A stretch of DNA of 64,000 bases from Terebella lapidaria. Its lineage: Eukaryota; Annelida; Polychaeta; Terebellida; Terebellidae. The notes under the pieces are model-generated. The model had not been told where the DNA came from, made no database searches, and was given only the letters and a program-made list of their open reading frames with translations. Shown here in pieces: positions 30,345-40,295 of the stretch. Every line of letters begins with the position of its first letter. Position 1 is the first letter of the stretch. Made by a program: the position numbers and the translations under genes. The stretch is taken from NCBI GenBank assembly GCA_949152475.1, contig OX424567.1:26065402-26129401 (forward strand). The letters are read 5' to 3'.

Positions 30345-32815
30345 AGACGTGGAATCAATACCCAGTATTAAGTATTCCGAGCAAACAAAACAGGGTCCGT
30401 TATCCAATCTCATAGTCCAGGGACAGAAAGTCATATCAGGCATACGAAGTGAGAGAAAACAAACATGACAGGGAAACTCATGAACCCCCGTAAATGGCCA
30501 TTAGGAGGTGAAATCAGGTGTTCCGGAAAGAGTGAGCATTACCTGCCCCACTAGTGGCACCCGTCATGAATTCCCCAAAATTAACACGAAAATAGATCTA
30601 GTTGCATGGCAGACATGGATTTGCTGTATTTATCAACCAGATCATGATGACGTCCATAGAATTTCTTAAACGCAGCTATAAGTCTTGGTAAAACATATCC
30701 TTGTCGTAGCAGTTTAGAGACTAGCTGGGCACTTCGATAGACAAAGTCCTCATATTTGCAACTAGCTCTGGAATAGCGTATAAGTTGCGAAACAAACACA
30801 CCATATGCCGGTGACATAGGAATGTTGCTGCTTAGAAAAGGGAAATTGACTATGAAAAAATTGAAATCATCACGTTTGTCATATAATCTAGTTGACAGGT
30901 TAGAATCATTATCAATCTCCAACCTCAGGTCTAGATAGTTGGAAAAATTAGCGGATTCTGTAGTATCCTTAATTTCAAGTTCCTTAGGGTATATGACATC
31001 CAAATAATCACCAAACTTGGGATTATTTAGCGACAATACATCATCTATGTATCGGAAAGTGAAATTAAAATTACATGTTAGTTTCTTAGAACCTCCTCTT
31101 TGTAAATGTTGGATAAAATCTGATTCATATGAGTATAAAAACAGGTCTGCCAATAATGGTGCACAGTTTGTACCCATGGGAATACCAATAGTTTGTTGAA
31201 ATATTCGACCACCAAATTCCACAAAAATATTATCAATCAGAAAATTAACCATATTTACCACATCTATTTCAGTATATTTGTATGGGGCATCAGAGTCGCC
31301 TTTAACAAAATAAGCGGTATTATATTTAACTACAATATAGTGGTACCGACGTTGTCCCTTTTTAGAGAAAAATGAATTATTGATTAGTTTTTTAAGCTGA
31401 GATTTCAGTTCAGAATGAGGTATAGTTGTGTACAAAGTGGAGAAATCAAATGTTTTGATAGACGTTACTTTTGAAAGTGTGTGAGCATGTAGATATTCCA
31501 ATAATGATTTGGAATTTTTTAATATCCACATTTGGTTTATACCACTTCTAGAATAGATGGTTTCAGAGTACTTTTGGAGACCCTGTTTAATTTTAGACAA
31601 TATAATAGTTAATATTTTAGAAAGGGCTTTGGTAGAACATGATGCTGAACCTGAAATATATCTTTGTTTGTGTGGATTTTTGTGCAACTTTGGGATCCAA
31701 TATAAGTTCGGTAGATTAGAATCTTTACATGAGGTAGTAGTACCAAACGAATGCAATACAGACAAATGATTTGATAAGATATCCTGTTTGGGCACGGTAA
31801 TGGCTTGGTATGTACTATTGGAATTAGTATTGTTGGCAATACCCAGTTCGTCAAACAGGCATTGTATATAGTATGCTTTACAAACAAAAACAACATTATT
31901 AGAAGCTTTATCTGCAGGGACAATGACGAACCTTTCTTGAAGTTTCAACAAACTATTAGTAACCACGGGATCATTGAAGACAGAGCTATATTTAGTACTA
32001 ACTGACTTTGACAAAACATTAATGCGTTTGTTTACCAATGACCTAATCTGTTTGACCCATTCTGACAGAGAATCAGTTTCTGCCTTTTCTCGCTTTGTCC
32101 ATTTTCTGGCATGCTCCTCAACTGCATCCATAATTAACTTAAAATTGTATCTCCATGAAAACGACGTGGGCTCTCTATATTTGGGACCTTTGGACAAAAT
32201 GTCTTTCAATGATTCATTCTCCACTATATTGAGGTCGCCTGAAATAACATGCCCAACTGGATCTTGTATGAACGGAGAGTTAATGCAAGTGCAGGAGGGT
32301 GGGTTATGTAAGAGATCATCAATATCCAAATCATTCAATGTTTGTTTGTAGTTGAAAATCTTGGAAGCAACAGATTTGGTATATGAGTAGGATACAGATG
32401 GAGCGGCCGTGTCAGTGAAGTATGATGGTACCTGGGACTGAACAGACTTATGATGTAATATATTACCGATGTTAATTGCATCAATACCTTTATTGGCAAA
32501 TTTTATCTTCAGAAAAGACCGTTTGGGTGGTATATATTCAGAATTCTGTGTTGGCTTATAAAGCCGATGATAAACAATATCCATGATAATGGAATACAGA
32601 CGAAATTCATAGCTATTGGTATTTCTGATATAGTGGGTAGGACATTGGTCCTCTAGTTCTTTAAGTTTAACATGAGTTATGGCAAATAATTTAGTGCGAA
32701 CATAGTGCAGTCCAAGTGGTTGTTTCAATATTTCGAGTAGACCATCAAAGGAAATATTATGAATAGATGGTCGATTATAATATCGTTATCCATGGCTTCG
32801 TTTCCTACGTTTCAT
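30345..32815 (-). mobile_element. Penelope-like retroelement
   Basis: A 2.47-kb insertion in copy B. In copy A the flanking words (AGAAATCACACAA and ACTAGTGCATGG) are almost adjacent near 21350, so borders can be read directly. It holds one long minus-strand reverse transcriptase frame and a 235-bp 3' noncoding region. No terminal pseudo-LTR is seen. It abuts the TIR element at its 5' side. A short 3' relic of the family is at 17620-17765. Confidence 0.85.
30581..32728 (-). CDS. Penelope-like reverse transcriptase, no GIY-YIG domain
   Basis: The frame encodes 715 residues with the Penelope-type RT order: an upstream domain with GHVISGDLNIVEN (159-171) and PKYREP, RYISGS at 356-361, motif A FDFSTLYTTIPH (427-438), motif B IGIPMGTNCAPLLADLFL (514-531), motif C with YIDD at 560-563, and NYLDLRLEI (597-605). 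The catalytic Asp residues are present. The protein stops about 110 residues after motif D with no GIY-YIG nuclease, as in endonuclease-lacking members. The frame is open upstream to 32785 but has no ATG there; 32728 is a TTG and an ATG at 32793 lies in another frame, so the start was lost or comes from a spliced leader. The first in-frame Met is residue 49. No internal stop in 2.2 kb suggests a young copy. Confidence 0.9.
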   Translation of the reverse strand: MKQPLGLHYVRTKLFAITHVKLKELEDQCPTHYIRNTNSYEFRLYSIIMDIVYHRLYKPTQNSEYIPPKRSFLKIKFANKGIDAINIGNILHHKSVQSQVPSYFTDTAAPSVSYSYTKSVASKIFNYKQTLNDLDIDDLLHNPPSCTCINSPFIQDPVGHVISGDLNIVENESLKDILSKGPKYREPTSFSWRYNFKLIMDAVEEHARKWTKREKAETDSLSEWVKQIRSLVNKRINVLSKSVSTKYSSVFNDPVVTNSLLKLQERFVIVPADKASNNVVFVCKAYYIQCLFDELGIANNTNSNSTYQAITVPKQDILSNHLSVLHSFGTTTSCKDSNLPNLYWIPKLHKNPHKQRYISGSASCSTKALSKILTIILSKIKQGLQKYSETIYSRSGINQMWILKNSKSLLEYLHAHTLSKVTSIKTFDFSTLYTTIPHSELKSQLKKLINNSFFSKKGQRRYHYIVVKYNTAYFVKGDSDAPYKYTEIDVVNMVNFLIDNIFVEFGGRIFQQTIGIPMGTNCAPLLADLFLYSYESDFIQHLQRGGSKKLTCNFNFTFRYIDDVLSLNNPKFGDYLDVIYPKELEIKDTTESANFSNYLDLRLEIDNDSNLSTRLYDKRDDFNFFIVNFPFLSSNIPMSPAYGVFVSQLIRYSRASCKYEDFVYRSAQLVSKLLRQGYVLPRLIAAFKKFYGRHHDLVDKYSKSMSAMQLDLFSC

Positions 32816-33336
32816 ACTAGTGCATGAAAGATTGATCGATTAATTGGTCGCTCAGCAGTCTCAACCAATTAATCGATCCCCTGATTAGATAGTCGATCTT
32901 TTTTCGTAATTAATAAACCGGACACACTGGAGTCTGAAGCGCGCACATTTTGAGAACCTAACCATTGGATATAAGATTTTCTGGACATCCACATCAAAAG
33001 TATGTCCGGTTCCAGCATCAGGCATCATCTTACATCAGGTATTTGTGTTAGACGAAACCTCATGATGACCATACATTTTCCGTTGTCATGGCAAAGCAAT
33101 GGAAAACTGACGTCACTTCTGTATCGTAACATTCTATAATTTAGCAACAGATTGTTCCTGAAACCTAAAAAATAATAAGAGTGTGGTTGTTCATAAAATC
33201 ACTGGGGATCACTTAGTTTTTTCATTGTAAAATATCAATATTTGGCACTCCACACTTGTTCATTACCCAGCGATTATTAATCGATGATCGATTGTTCGAA
33301 GGTCTGATTAATCAATCAATGAGTCCATGCACTAGT
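32816..33336. mobile_element. TIR element, copy B (compact form)
   Basis: 521 bp with ends ACTAGTGCATG and CATGCACTAGT, plus a subterminal 15-bp stem hairpin at 32834-32878. It corresponds to 21363-23337 in copy A without the nested insertions. Non-autonomous, superfamily unknown. Confidence 0.65.
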
Positions 33337-34053
33337 GAATACGTGTTTGCTTCACAACCAATGCAACATTCGCCTTGTGGGCGAGCAACTCATATGACCA
33401 GTTCCACATTTCACACAGAAAACAACAGTTCATATGACTGTTACTATAACACTGATAGCATCAGTGTCATAGTAAAATCGTATTTGTCCCTCGGATTTGA
33501 CCCCTTATACTGAACTTGTACACTTCGTCCATGGATTCGATCTTTGTCTTTTGTCGATATCCATTTGTACTTTTCGTTTTAGTAAACTCACAGACATTCT
33601 CTGTCAATTATTTGTTGTACAAAAGTGACAAAAATCCGAGCCCAATAAAGTCAAGTGTAGAGTCCTGTATTCAGGGTGCGGTGGACCAGATCCTGGCTAG
33701 TCTAGGGCTGGTCACTAGTAATAGTGAGTCACTCTCATGGAGATCCACTGGTGGTTTCTCGGGAACAACTAGGAAATTAACTTTCGTCAGTTGGGGCCGT
33801 TCCTTTGATCATCACAATCCAGTTAGCGCCTCATCCAATCCGGCTAGATCTTGTTTCGCGAGACAATATTAACACGTCACTGTCTCTCATTGCTGCCTCT
33901 TTGCAGATCTTCTCTAGCTCGTACGGAGTGATGAAAACATTACGAGATGCATGTGAAATCTTCTCATCTCCATAAATCCTTGTAATATTGCATCTGTAGA
34001 AGCCTAAGAGGGTGGTAAATGCTCAAGTTATATCTGACTATATAACTTGACTT

Positions 34054-34398
34054 GGTACGTACTTGTTTGTAAACCTTAGCTGAGTGATACATGTGTTATA
34101 TGGGTATTCTGTGACTCTCATGGAGAGATGTTGTATGTCGCTGTGACCCTGGCAGTCAAGTCATTCAAGACAATTGATAGTTCAGCAGATACAATAATGT
34201 TTTTGAGTCTTATATAACAGCCTTGGAATTGTGTGTCTCATTTCAGTATTATATATATATATACGTGTATAGCAAATAATGGTATATAAATCACATCTAT
34301 AAACCATGACAAGGGGCAGTCTTTACATGATCAAATCTGGTCGTATAATTACAGTGTCCATTTTGTCCCATCCACGCCCTATCTGTTATGTGCTGCAG
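34054..34398. other. Possible intron, no gene seen
   Basis: AT-rich, with an AT microsatellite near 34245-34262. It ends in a plausible splice acceptor (TGTGCTGCAG) before the next exon. Confidence 0.4.
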
Positions 34399-34572
34399 GT
34401 GGCAATCAATGACATCTCATCAGCCTCACCAGACAGAAGTCGTTACGTTCCGAACATCACTACCACCCAAGCCTCTCTGAAGATGCCACTATCGCCTCTG
34501 TCGTCACTTAGTGTGCTCATTCTGATAACCCACGGTTTCCTTGTCATAGCCTATGTCATAGCTTACTCATAG
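34399..34572 (+). CDS. Candidate last exon ending in a hydrophobic tail
   Basis: After an acceptor ending TGCTGCAG at 34398 an open frame of 57 codons runs to TAG. It reads as a polar stretch (SASPDRSRYVPNITTTQ, with an N-x-T site), then a continuous hydrophobic tail of about 20 residues up to the C-terminus with no basic cytoplasmic end. This is the pattern of GPI-anchored proteins such as invertebrate lachesin/IgLON-type adhesion molecules, though the family is not identified. GC content rises here. Upstream exons are not found in the window. A poly(A) signal follows at 35359, giving a coherent gene end. Confidence 0.45.
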   Translation: MAINDISSASPDRSRYVPNITTTQASLKMPLSPLSSLSVLILITHGFLVIAYVIAYS

Positions 34573-35385
34573 GCCACACACCATTGCCGTTTATTGGATA
34601 GAACAATGGTTAGAAACGCTAGGAAATCAAACACCGGCCGCACTGTCAGGGATGTGGGTGCCAACGTCGTTTTGACTCGCTGTAGTCCGTGGTATGTCCG
34701 CACCTCTTTCGTTGTGCATCGGAGAGGTCGCACAGGCGCCACGACAGTCTTGAAAGGTTCAAACGAATCATGGTTCCAAAGCGAATTTTCCACAATCGTT
34801 GTGTGTTCGCCTTTATTCTTCCAACGTCGATGCAAGTATTTGCGTTTCGTTCCTGCTCATTCTGCCTTCGTTGTGGTACTTGTTGTCCATATTAACAGCG
34901 ACTTTGAAAGTAGTAGGACGATCCGGGACTATTTAACAACGACGCACAACGAATGGTACGACTTGGTGACGTGGCGCCGATGGAAGGAGGATTCAGAACA
35001 GAAATCACTGCGAGATGCAATGATGTGCAAAGATTTAAAGAATGGAGGACAACAATATTGATATGCAACGATGAAATCGGGAAACAGAAAGAATACAGAA
35101 TGGCAATTACTATGTACAAAGATCGAGGACGAGTTTATTTGCGAACACACACGTTCTGCGTCGTACTGGACTTATGTTTAAGACAAATACCAAAATATTC
35201 GTCGGTCTTGGTCAGATCCGACCTTCCACATATTCTAAGACTTATCAATACAAGACATGCTGTAATGCACTGAAAGACCGATGTCCAAACATCTAGAAGT
35301 GTTTATTTATCTGCACATGACGACTAATATGTCATTGTTTTGTGTCGTAAAAACCAGAAATAAACAAAGGTAATCTGTGAATACA
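34573..35385 (+). other. Likely 3' UTR with poly(A) signal
   Basis: About 0.8 kb, richer in GC than the surroundings up to about 35180, follow the stop at 34572 and end at an AATAAA at 35359-35364. Overlapping open frames on both strands within it (34594-35273 plus, 34563-34835 minus) have no recognisable domains and are best explained by composition. Confidence 0.4.
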
Positions 35386-38300
35386 GCAAGTGATACCGTT
35401 AGTGTGTCAGTCTGGGTTATAACTTTTAATCATGCTCGAATCTGTGCTAGCGTGCAACATGTTCAATTAGAGAAAAAAGATGAGTTTCTACATTGTTCTA
35501 AGCTTATCTATAAGGGCATCAAGGACTGAGAAATTAAATGTACGCCTAGCCTCGAACTAATATACTTTTTGAGAAAAGAAAACATTACTCACATCAGGAC
35601 GCTCGTTCTTTGCTTCCTTGATCATATCGTTTCAAACTTTTAACACCCAACATTTGACTCTCGTTTTGCTCTGATGAAAATGACGCCTACTGATAGAAGA
35701 AGTATCACATCCTCTTTGGAAGAACAAAGTCGATATTAAAACCCCATCGAGACATTCACAAGCTCACTATAGACTTGTGACCAGTTCACCTTAATGTGAA
35801 GGTTTTGTGGAAGTACATCTTTCAATTACTAGTATGTTGAAACATAGCGTAGAACGTACGTGTATGATACGCATGTTTGATAAATACCAGTATCACATGG
35901 CTACATGTCCCTTTTTCAAACAGTCATGAAACACGGTCATACATTACTGTCATACAGACCACTATAACCCGTGTAGAGGTGGCACCAGGTGTTATACACA
36001 GAAAATAATCTTGCTGCTCATCGCAACCCATGCTAACAATCTTCTGGTAATGCTGAGACTTACCCAGATCTTGTTCATTAATTTAATTCTATGTTACACC
36101 GTGTCAGTACCATATCACTGTGTACAAAACGAGCTTGCAATGCAGTGTTGACGATAATGGGGCTAGTGCGACCTATGTTATATACCTCGATACGTATATC
36201 TCGGTACTCAATGAGAGGGTGACTGTCACTTTGTCAGGTGTGAATGAAAGGAAGTATTTGAAGCTTGGAAATATCGCCCAATGTGATAACATGTATACAC
36301 TTCACATACGAAGGGGAGGGGGGAGACAAGACACTGAAAATACCTTCAAGAGCAGACACAACAACTAAGAAATACTTACGCTCTATATGTAAATTATCAC
36401 CTGAACTAAACAATTTTCACTAATTACAAATAAATATGATAACAAAAGCTCTCTGGCTCAAGTTTCCTGACAACGATCTAACAAGCAGCGAATAGCCAAG
36501 TTACGGGCGTTGTTGGCGATTTTCCCCTGATAACAGGAGAGGAATTTCACATTCTAGACACGTTCACAGGCACGCAACACATTGAAATTGTTATAGTGCC
36601 GAGATCGAAACTTTGAAGTCCTTCTGAAATCTCATTCTGACTTTCCATCATCATCAAAGCCATAATGCGAGCTCATTCCCTGAGTGAAAACACAAAGTGG
36701 GCGCGTGATTACACATTGCCCTACCTTGGAAATAACGACATCAATCTAATTACAACATACGGCGGACAGGGCCAGGATTGTAGTGATCACGTAGTTGCCA
36801 TGGACACTCACGTGAGGGAAGTTCTAGAACTCGGCACAAGCAGACGTCGAATGGACACTATGAAAGACAATTGTCTCGCATGTGGGTGTCTTGTAGTTCT
36901 AAGTGTTTGGTAGCTTATGATCGGTCACAACAGGTCACGTGATGCCTTCTGTAATTGTTTGTTCCGAGCTACGAAACGATTTTGTTTCTATTACCTTGAG
37001 TGGCTCAAGTGAAGCATTGCAATACAGCTCATTTAAATCTGGTGGTTATTCGGCCTGAATCTCTGTTTCGTGAGGTAATCACTGTGTTGTTGATCAATAA
37101 ACACCAGGTTTGACGTAGCCACAACCCACTTTGTTTTCTGTGTTATCGATCTCCAGTTCAAAATCAAATTCTTCAGAAAAGTCGTTTTCAGGTGTAATAT
37201 CTAAGATTTGTTCTCACCTATTTTGATACCTAATACTTTCTAGACAACATGTTAACAGAAACATATACTATGTCAAATTATAGGCGGATTCTTATCGTCT
37301 TTGTAAAATGCATCACGTCAGAAAAAAAGATACCCACATGCCATGCTTTCTTCAATCAGTATAATTATGTAAGAGCACAATTGAACATACTATTTTTTTC
37401 AGATAATATATAGTATTTTCAAATGTTGAACTCTGACCTCCGTGTCTGGGTTGATGTGGTGACGAGAACATTACAGTGTTCAGACAGGGTCTCCTCCCCC
37501 GGGCTGTCCTAGGTGATACACAGACTTGCTATAGTTGAGTGAGGTGGGAGGTGCCGGAACTCTGATGGAAAGTGGGATAGCGCCTCAGGCTACTCAAGGA
37601 AGGAATATCTGGGGTATAATCAGGGTGTGTGGGAAGAGTTCTCTGGTCTCGTGACACCAAGTCTTCTGCTCATTAGGCAGTTTGCCCCAGGGCGTTGTTC
37701 TCAGGGAGCAGTGGCTATCTCATGATATATTATCATTAACATTAACATTACCTTTTTATCATAGGCCTATATAAAGAACAGGTATCATATAAAAATAGCA
37801 AGAGAACCACAACAAGAGAATATCAATTACGTATTGACAACGGCTTCTATAAACTGCATGTCAATCAACAAATGGAAACGTATGACCAGAGAAGTGGTAA
37901 CTATACCATACTACCAGGATCGTTAAAAAAGCTCCAAAATGACTTCTCCTGAATTATTTTCTGTACGCAATGTTGCTTACACAAAGTGTGGCTTCCTGTG
38001 TATTGACTCGTTATCGGAACATTTTCCCATGTAACGGGTCGATATTCATTCATACAGGTAAATAGCTGACATCTGTTGAACGTGAACACGGAATTTCATT
38101 CAGCGTGATTCTAACAAATCAGCTGTACCTGAAATGTTTTGATGAAAATGTTCTATCGTATATGTACCATACTATGCCACTTTGACTTGAATTGATATGA
38201 TTAACCAGCATCTAGTAACTAGCACCTTGTTGTGTGATGTATTTGCTTCCATATTTTATACACATACAAAGAGAGTTTCGTCAGAAAATCACATAAGCCA

Positions 38301-38468
38301 TATTAAAAAACTGAAGAACGTTTTAGGCCTTTCCGTGTAATTGCCCAACAATGAGTATACTGTGTCACAAATGTTATTGTTATGTAGATCGTTAGAACTG
38401 TCTGAAGCATGACATCCTATCAACAACCCTGTGACATTCTCGGATGATTCACTTTTATTTACAATCCC

Positions 38469-38691
38469 TCAGAGAAACCACTTGGCAATCTTGAAGGGAC
38501 CTGAGGGTTTTTGAGATGCAAAAGTGACTTCCCCGTCAAAATATCCATACTTTTCTGGAATGGCAGAGTCAGGATTATCCTTTCCTAACAAGGTTGACAT
38601 GGCGATATTTATCTCACCCCGCTGTGAACTTGATGAATGGGGCTGAAATGGATTATCTTCCTTGGCTTCACAAAACCTGACCTGGTTTAAA
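38469..38691 (-). CDS. Exon-like module, unit 1: last exon of unknown gene family
   Basis: On the minus strand an acceptor ending GGGTGATACTTCAG opens at 38691 into 74 codons ending TGA at 38469. An AATAAA on the same strand lies only 9 bases beyond (38454-38459), so stop and poly(A) signal are almost adjacent. Recognisable pieces are LNQVRFCEAKEDNPFQPHSS, EINIAMSTLLGKDNPDSAI, YGYFDGEVTFASQKPSGPFK. The same module recurs at 45260-45494 and, more decayed, at about 39300-39545, 45950-46190, 48110-48260 and 53725-54010. Unit 1 against unit 2 shows mostly amino-acid-changing differences, so strong purifying selection is not evident. Upstream exons are uncertain. Family unknown. Confidence 0.45.
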
Positions 38692-38880
38692 CTGAAGTAT
38701 CACCCAAAGTGATAATCTAGAGATTGTTGGAGAATTGATACTACGCATATGAACACTAGATGACAATAGTCTTGTCTGCTTGTTCATCCACTGATACCAA
38801 GGGATTACATGTGCCATTAGCCCAGATGAACTCCATATTGTTCAGCTTATGGCGACTATTATCGAAAACTGTATTGTATG

Positions 38881-39085
38881 TAAGTATCAATCTATTACCA
38901 CCAGTACAGCTAGGTTTTGAAGATGCCAGTAACAAAGGTGAAATGGAACATTTCAGAATGGAATCAGAGACCAACCAAATAATTTATCCAATGACACACT
39001 GGCGTCATCAGGAGCAGACAGTGTGTGTGTGTGTTTTCTACTGTACACCTGATGGAAATAGTATACAACTGCCCAACAACATACA
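38881..39085 (+). repeat. R1 repeat, clean insertion with 5-bp duplication
   Basis: 205 bp flanked by GTATG (38876-38880 and 39086-39090). Unit 2 of the array has no R1 at the matching place near 45755. Ends: TAAGTATCAATCTATTACC and CAACTGCCCAACAACATACA. No coding capacity or Pol III boxes are evident, so the type is undetermined. Confidence 0.8.
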
Positions 39086-39559
39086 GTATGAAAGATAATT
39101 TAGACGCTCTGTGATAGGCTACATCAAATTTTAAAAGCACAGTAACATATATTATAAAGAGTCACGAATGTTAGTGTTATCCAGGTTGTTAGAACTCTCA
39201 TTCATTGCCAATCTGTCTATAGAACTTTCGTGTAACTGACCATCTGAAGCCTGACATCGTAACAACGACCCTGTGACGTTCTCGGATGACTCACTTCATT
39301 TACAATTCCTCAGAGCCACTCTGCAAACTTGAAGGGACGTGAGAGTTTTTGAGAGGCTTATAACACAAACATTACACGCTGTGGAGTCAAAACCATTCAC
39401 CGAACAAAGGTTCCATATATTCACGAGGAGACAGAGTCAGGATGATCCTTTCCTAACTAGGTTGTCATGGCGCCAGTTATCTCACCACGCTATGAACTTG
39501 ATGAATGGAGCTCAAATGGATTATCTTCGCAGAAATTGATCTGGATAAAACTGAAAGTA

Positions 39560-39845
39560 TTGAATTGGTATAATCTGGAAATATCATCTGGAGCTGGTAT
39601 CTTTAAAATTACCATATCTCAAATCTTCCCGTTAAAAGGAATGATATGAAAACCTGATATCCCATGTGACTCCCATGTTATACTTCCATGTCACAATATC
39701 TGCACTGTTATTTTATTTTGAGATAACGTTTCTCATGGAGCTGGAGAAAGAGTTTCCTGCTGGAGTTGAAGGTTCGGTGCCTCCTGGGAATTGATCTTAA
39801 TCTGAAAGAGTTGTTTTGTTTTAGTTGTCAAACCAGGCATCATAA
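39560..39845 (-). pseudogene. Second exon-like module, unit 1
   Basis: Minus-strand exon-like piece, conserved in all three units (also 46195-46480 and 48262-48535). An acceptor-like CAACTCTTTCAG precedes it, and its unit 3 version reads with SADIVKWKHNMGVTWDFRF. It lies directly upstream, in transcription order, of a second decayed copy of the last-exon module (39300-39545). Part of the same unidentified gene family; this copy does not read as one clean exon. Confidence 0.35.
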
Positions 39846-40139
39846 TGTTTATCCTGCTGTTGTAGTAGCATTTATGGATCAGAGATTACACGAAACAGGG
39901 AGAAAGGACGTATATACACTACAAATACTCATAACTTAAGTTACAATCCCTCAAAACTCCAGATTATGATTATTTATACTTCACAGAATTTCATGACTGT
40001 TACATACAGCTGAAGATATATCCATATTTGCACTTGTCAAAAATCTCTGCTCAAGTGATTAATAACACGTGAGGATGATTACTTCAGAGCACCAATATTC
40101 CAGATATTCACCACAATGGACGAGTATTAATTTTTTGTT

Positions 40140-40295
40140 GATTTCCTCGGGGACATATGGACAGAGAGGCCAGATGTGAATATTAGCTACTGCTACTCGA
40201 AGATTCGTTTCCTGCTCCCTCTTGTAGTATCGTTTCAGACTTCTCGTTTGGACCGATCTCCCATCACCAGGTGGCGTGCAGCAAAATGTAACTTA
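40140..40295 (-). pseudogene. Third exon-like module, unit 1
   Basis: An open minus-strand stretch reading FCCTPPGDGRSVQTRSLKRY then NIHIWPLCPYVPEE, kept in units 2 (about 46775-46915) and 3 (about 48843-48995) with many residue changes. Splice sites are not clear. It may be an upstream exon of the same family or just similar noncoding DNA. Confidence 0.3.

Larger units (their letters stand above)
25993..34053 (+). repeat. Segmental duplication copy B
   Basis: Collinear with copy A (17870-24014). B is longer because it carries a 402-bp MITE at 27859-28260 and a 2.47-kb Penelope-like element at 30345-32815. Direct orientation with a 2-kb spacer suggests an old tandem duplication. The shared right end is the TATATAACTTGACTT region. 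Confidence 0.9.

Noticed and set aside
33516-33872. 118-codon plus-strand frame at the end of duplication B
   Set aside because: The matching frame in copy A is shorter and interrupted; the minus strand looks equally open. Likely an old repeat relic.
34594-35273. Overlapping 106-155 codon frames on the plus strand
   Set aside because: They lie between a candidate stop codon and a poly(A) signal, overlap one another, and have no domain; more likely 3' UTR.
36665-36913. 82-codon ATG-started frame kept in array units 1 and 2 (also 42917-43165)
   Set aside because: Comparing the two copies I count about seven amino-acid-changing and three silent differences, close to the neutral expectation, and no domain is visible. 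Conservation of the frame reflects recent duplication.
40140-40295. ApeC or other named domain in the FCC...PGDG module
   Set aside because: Only the FCC word is shared; the remaining residues do not follow the domain pattern.
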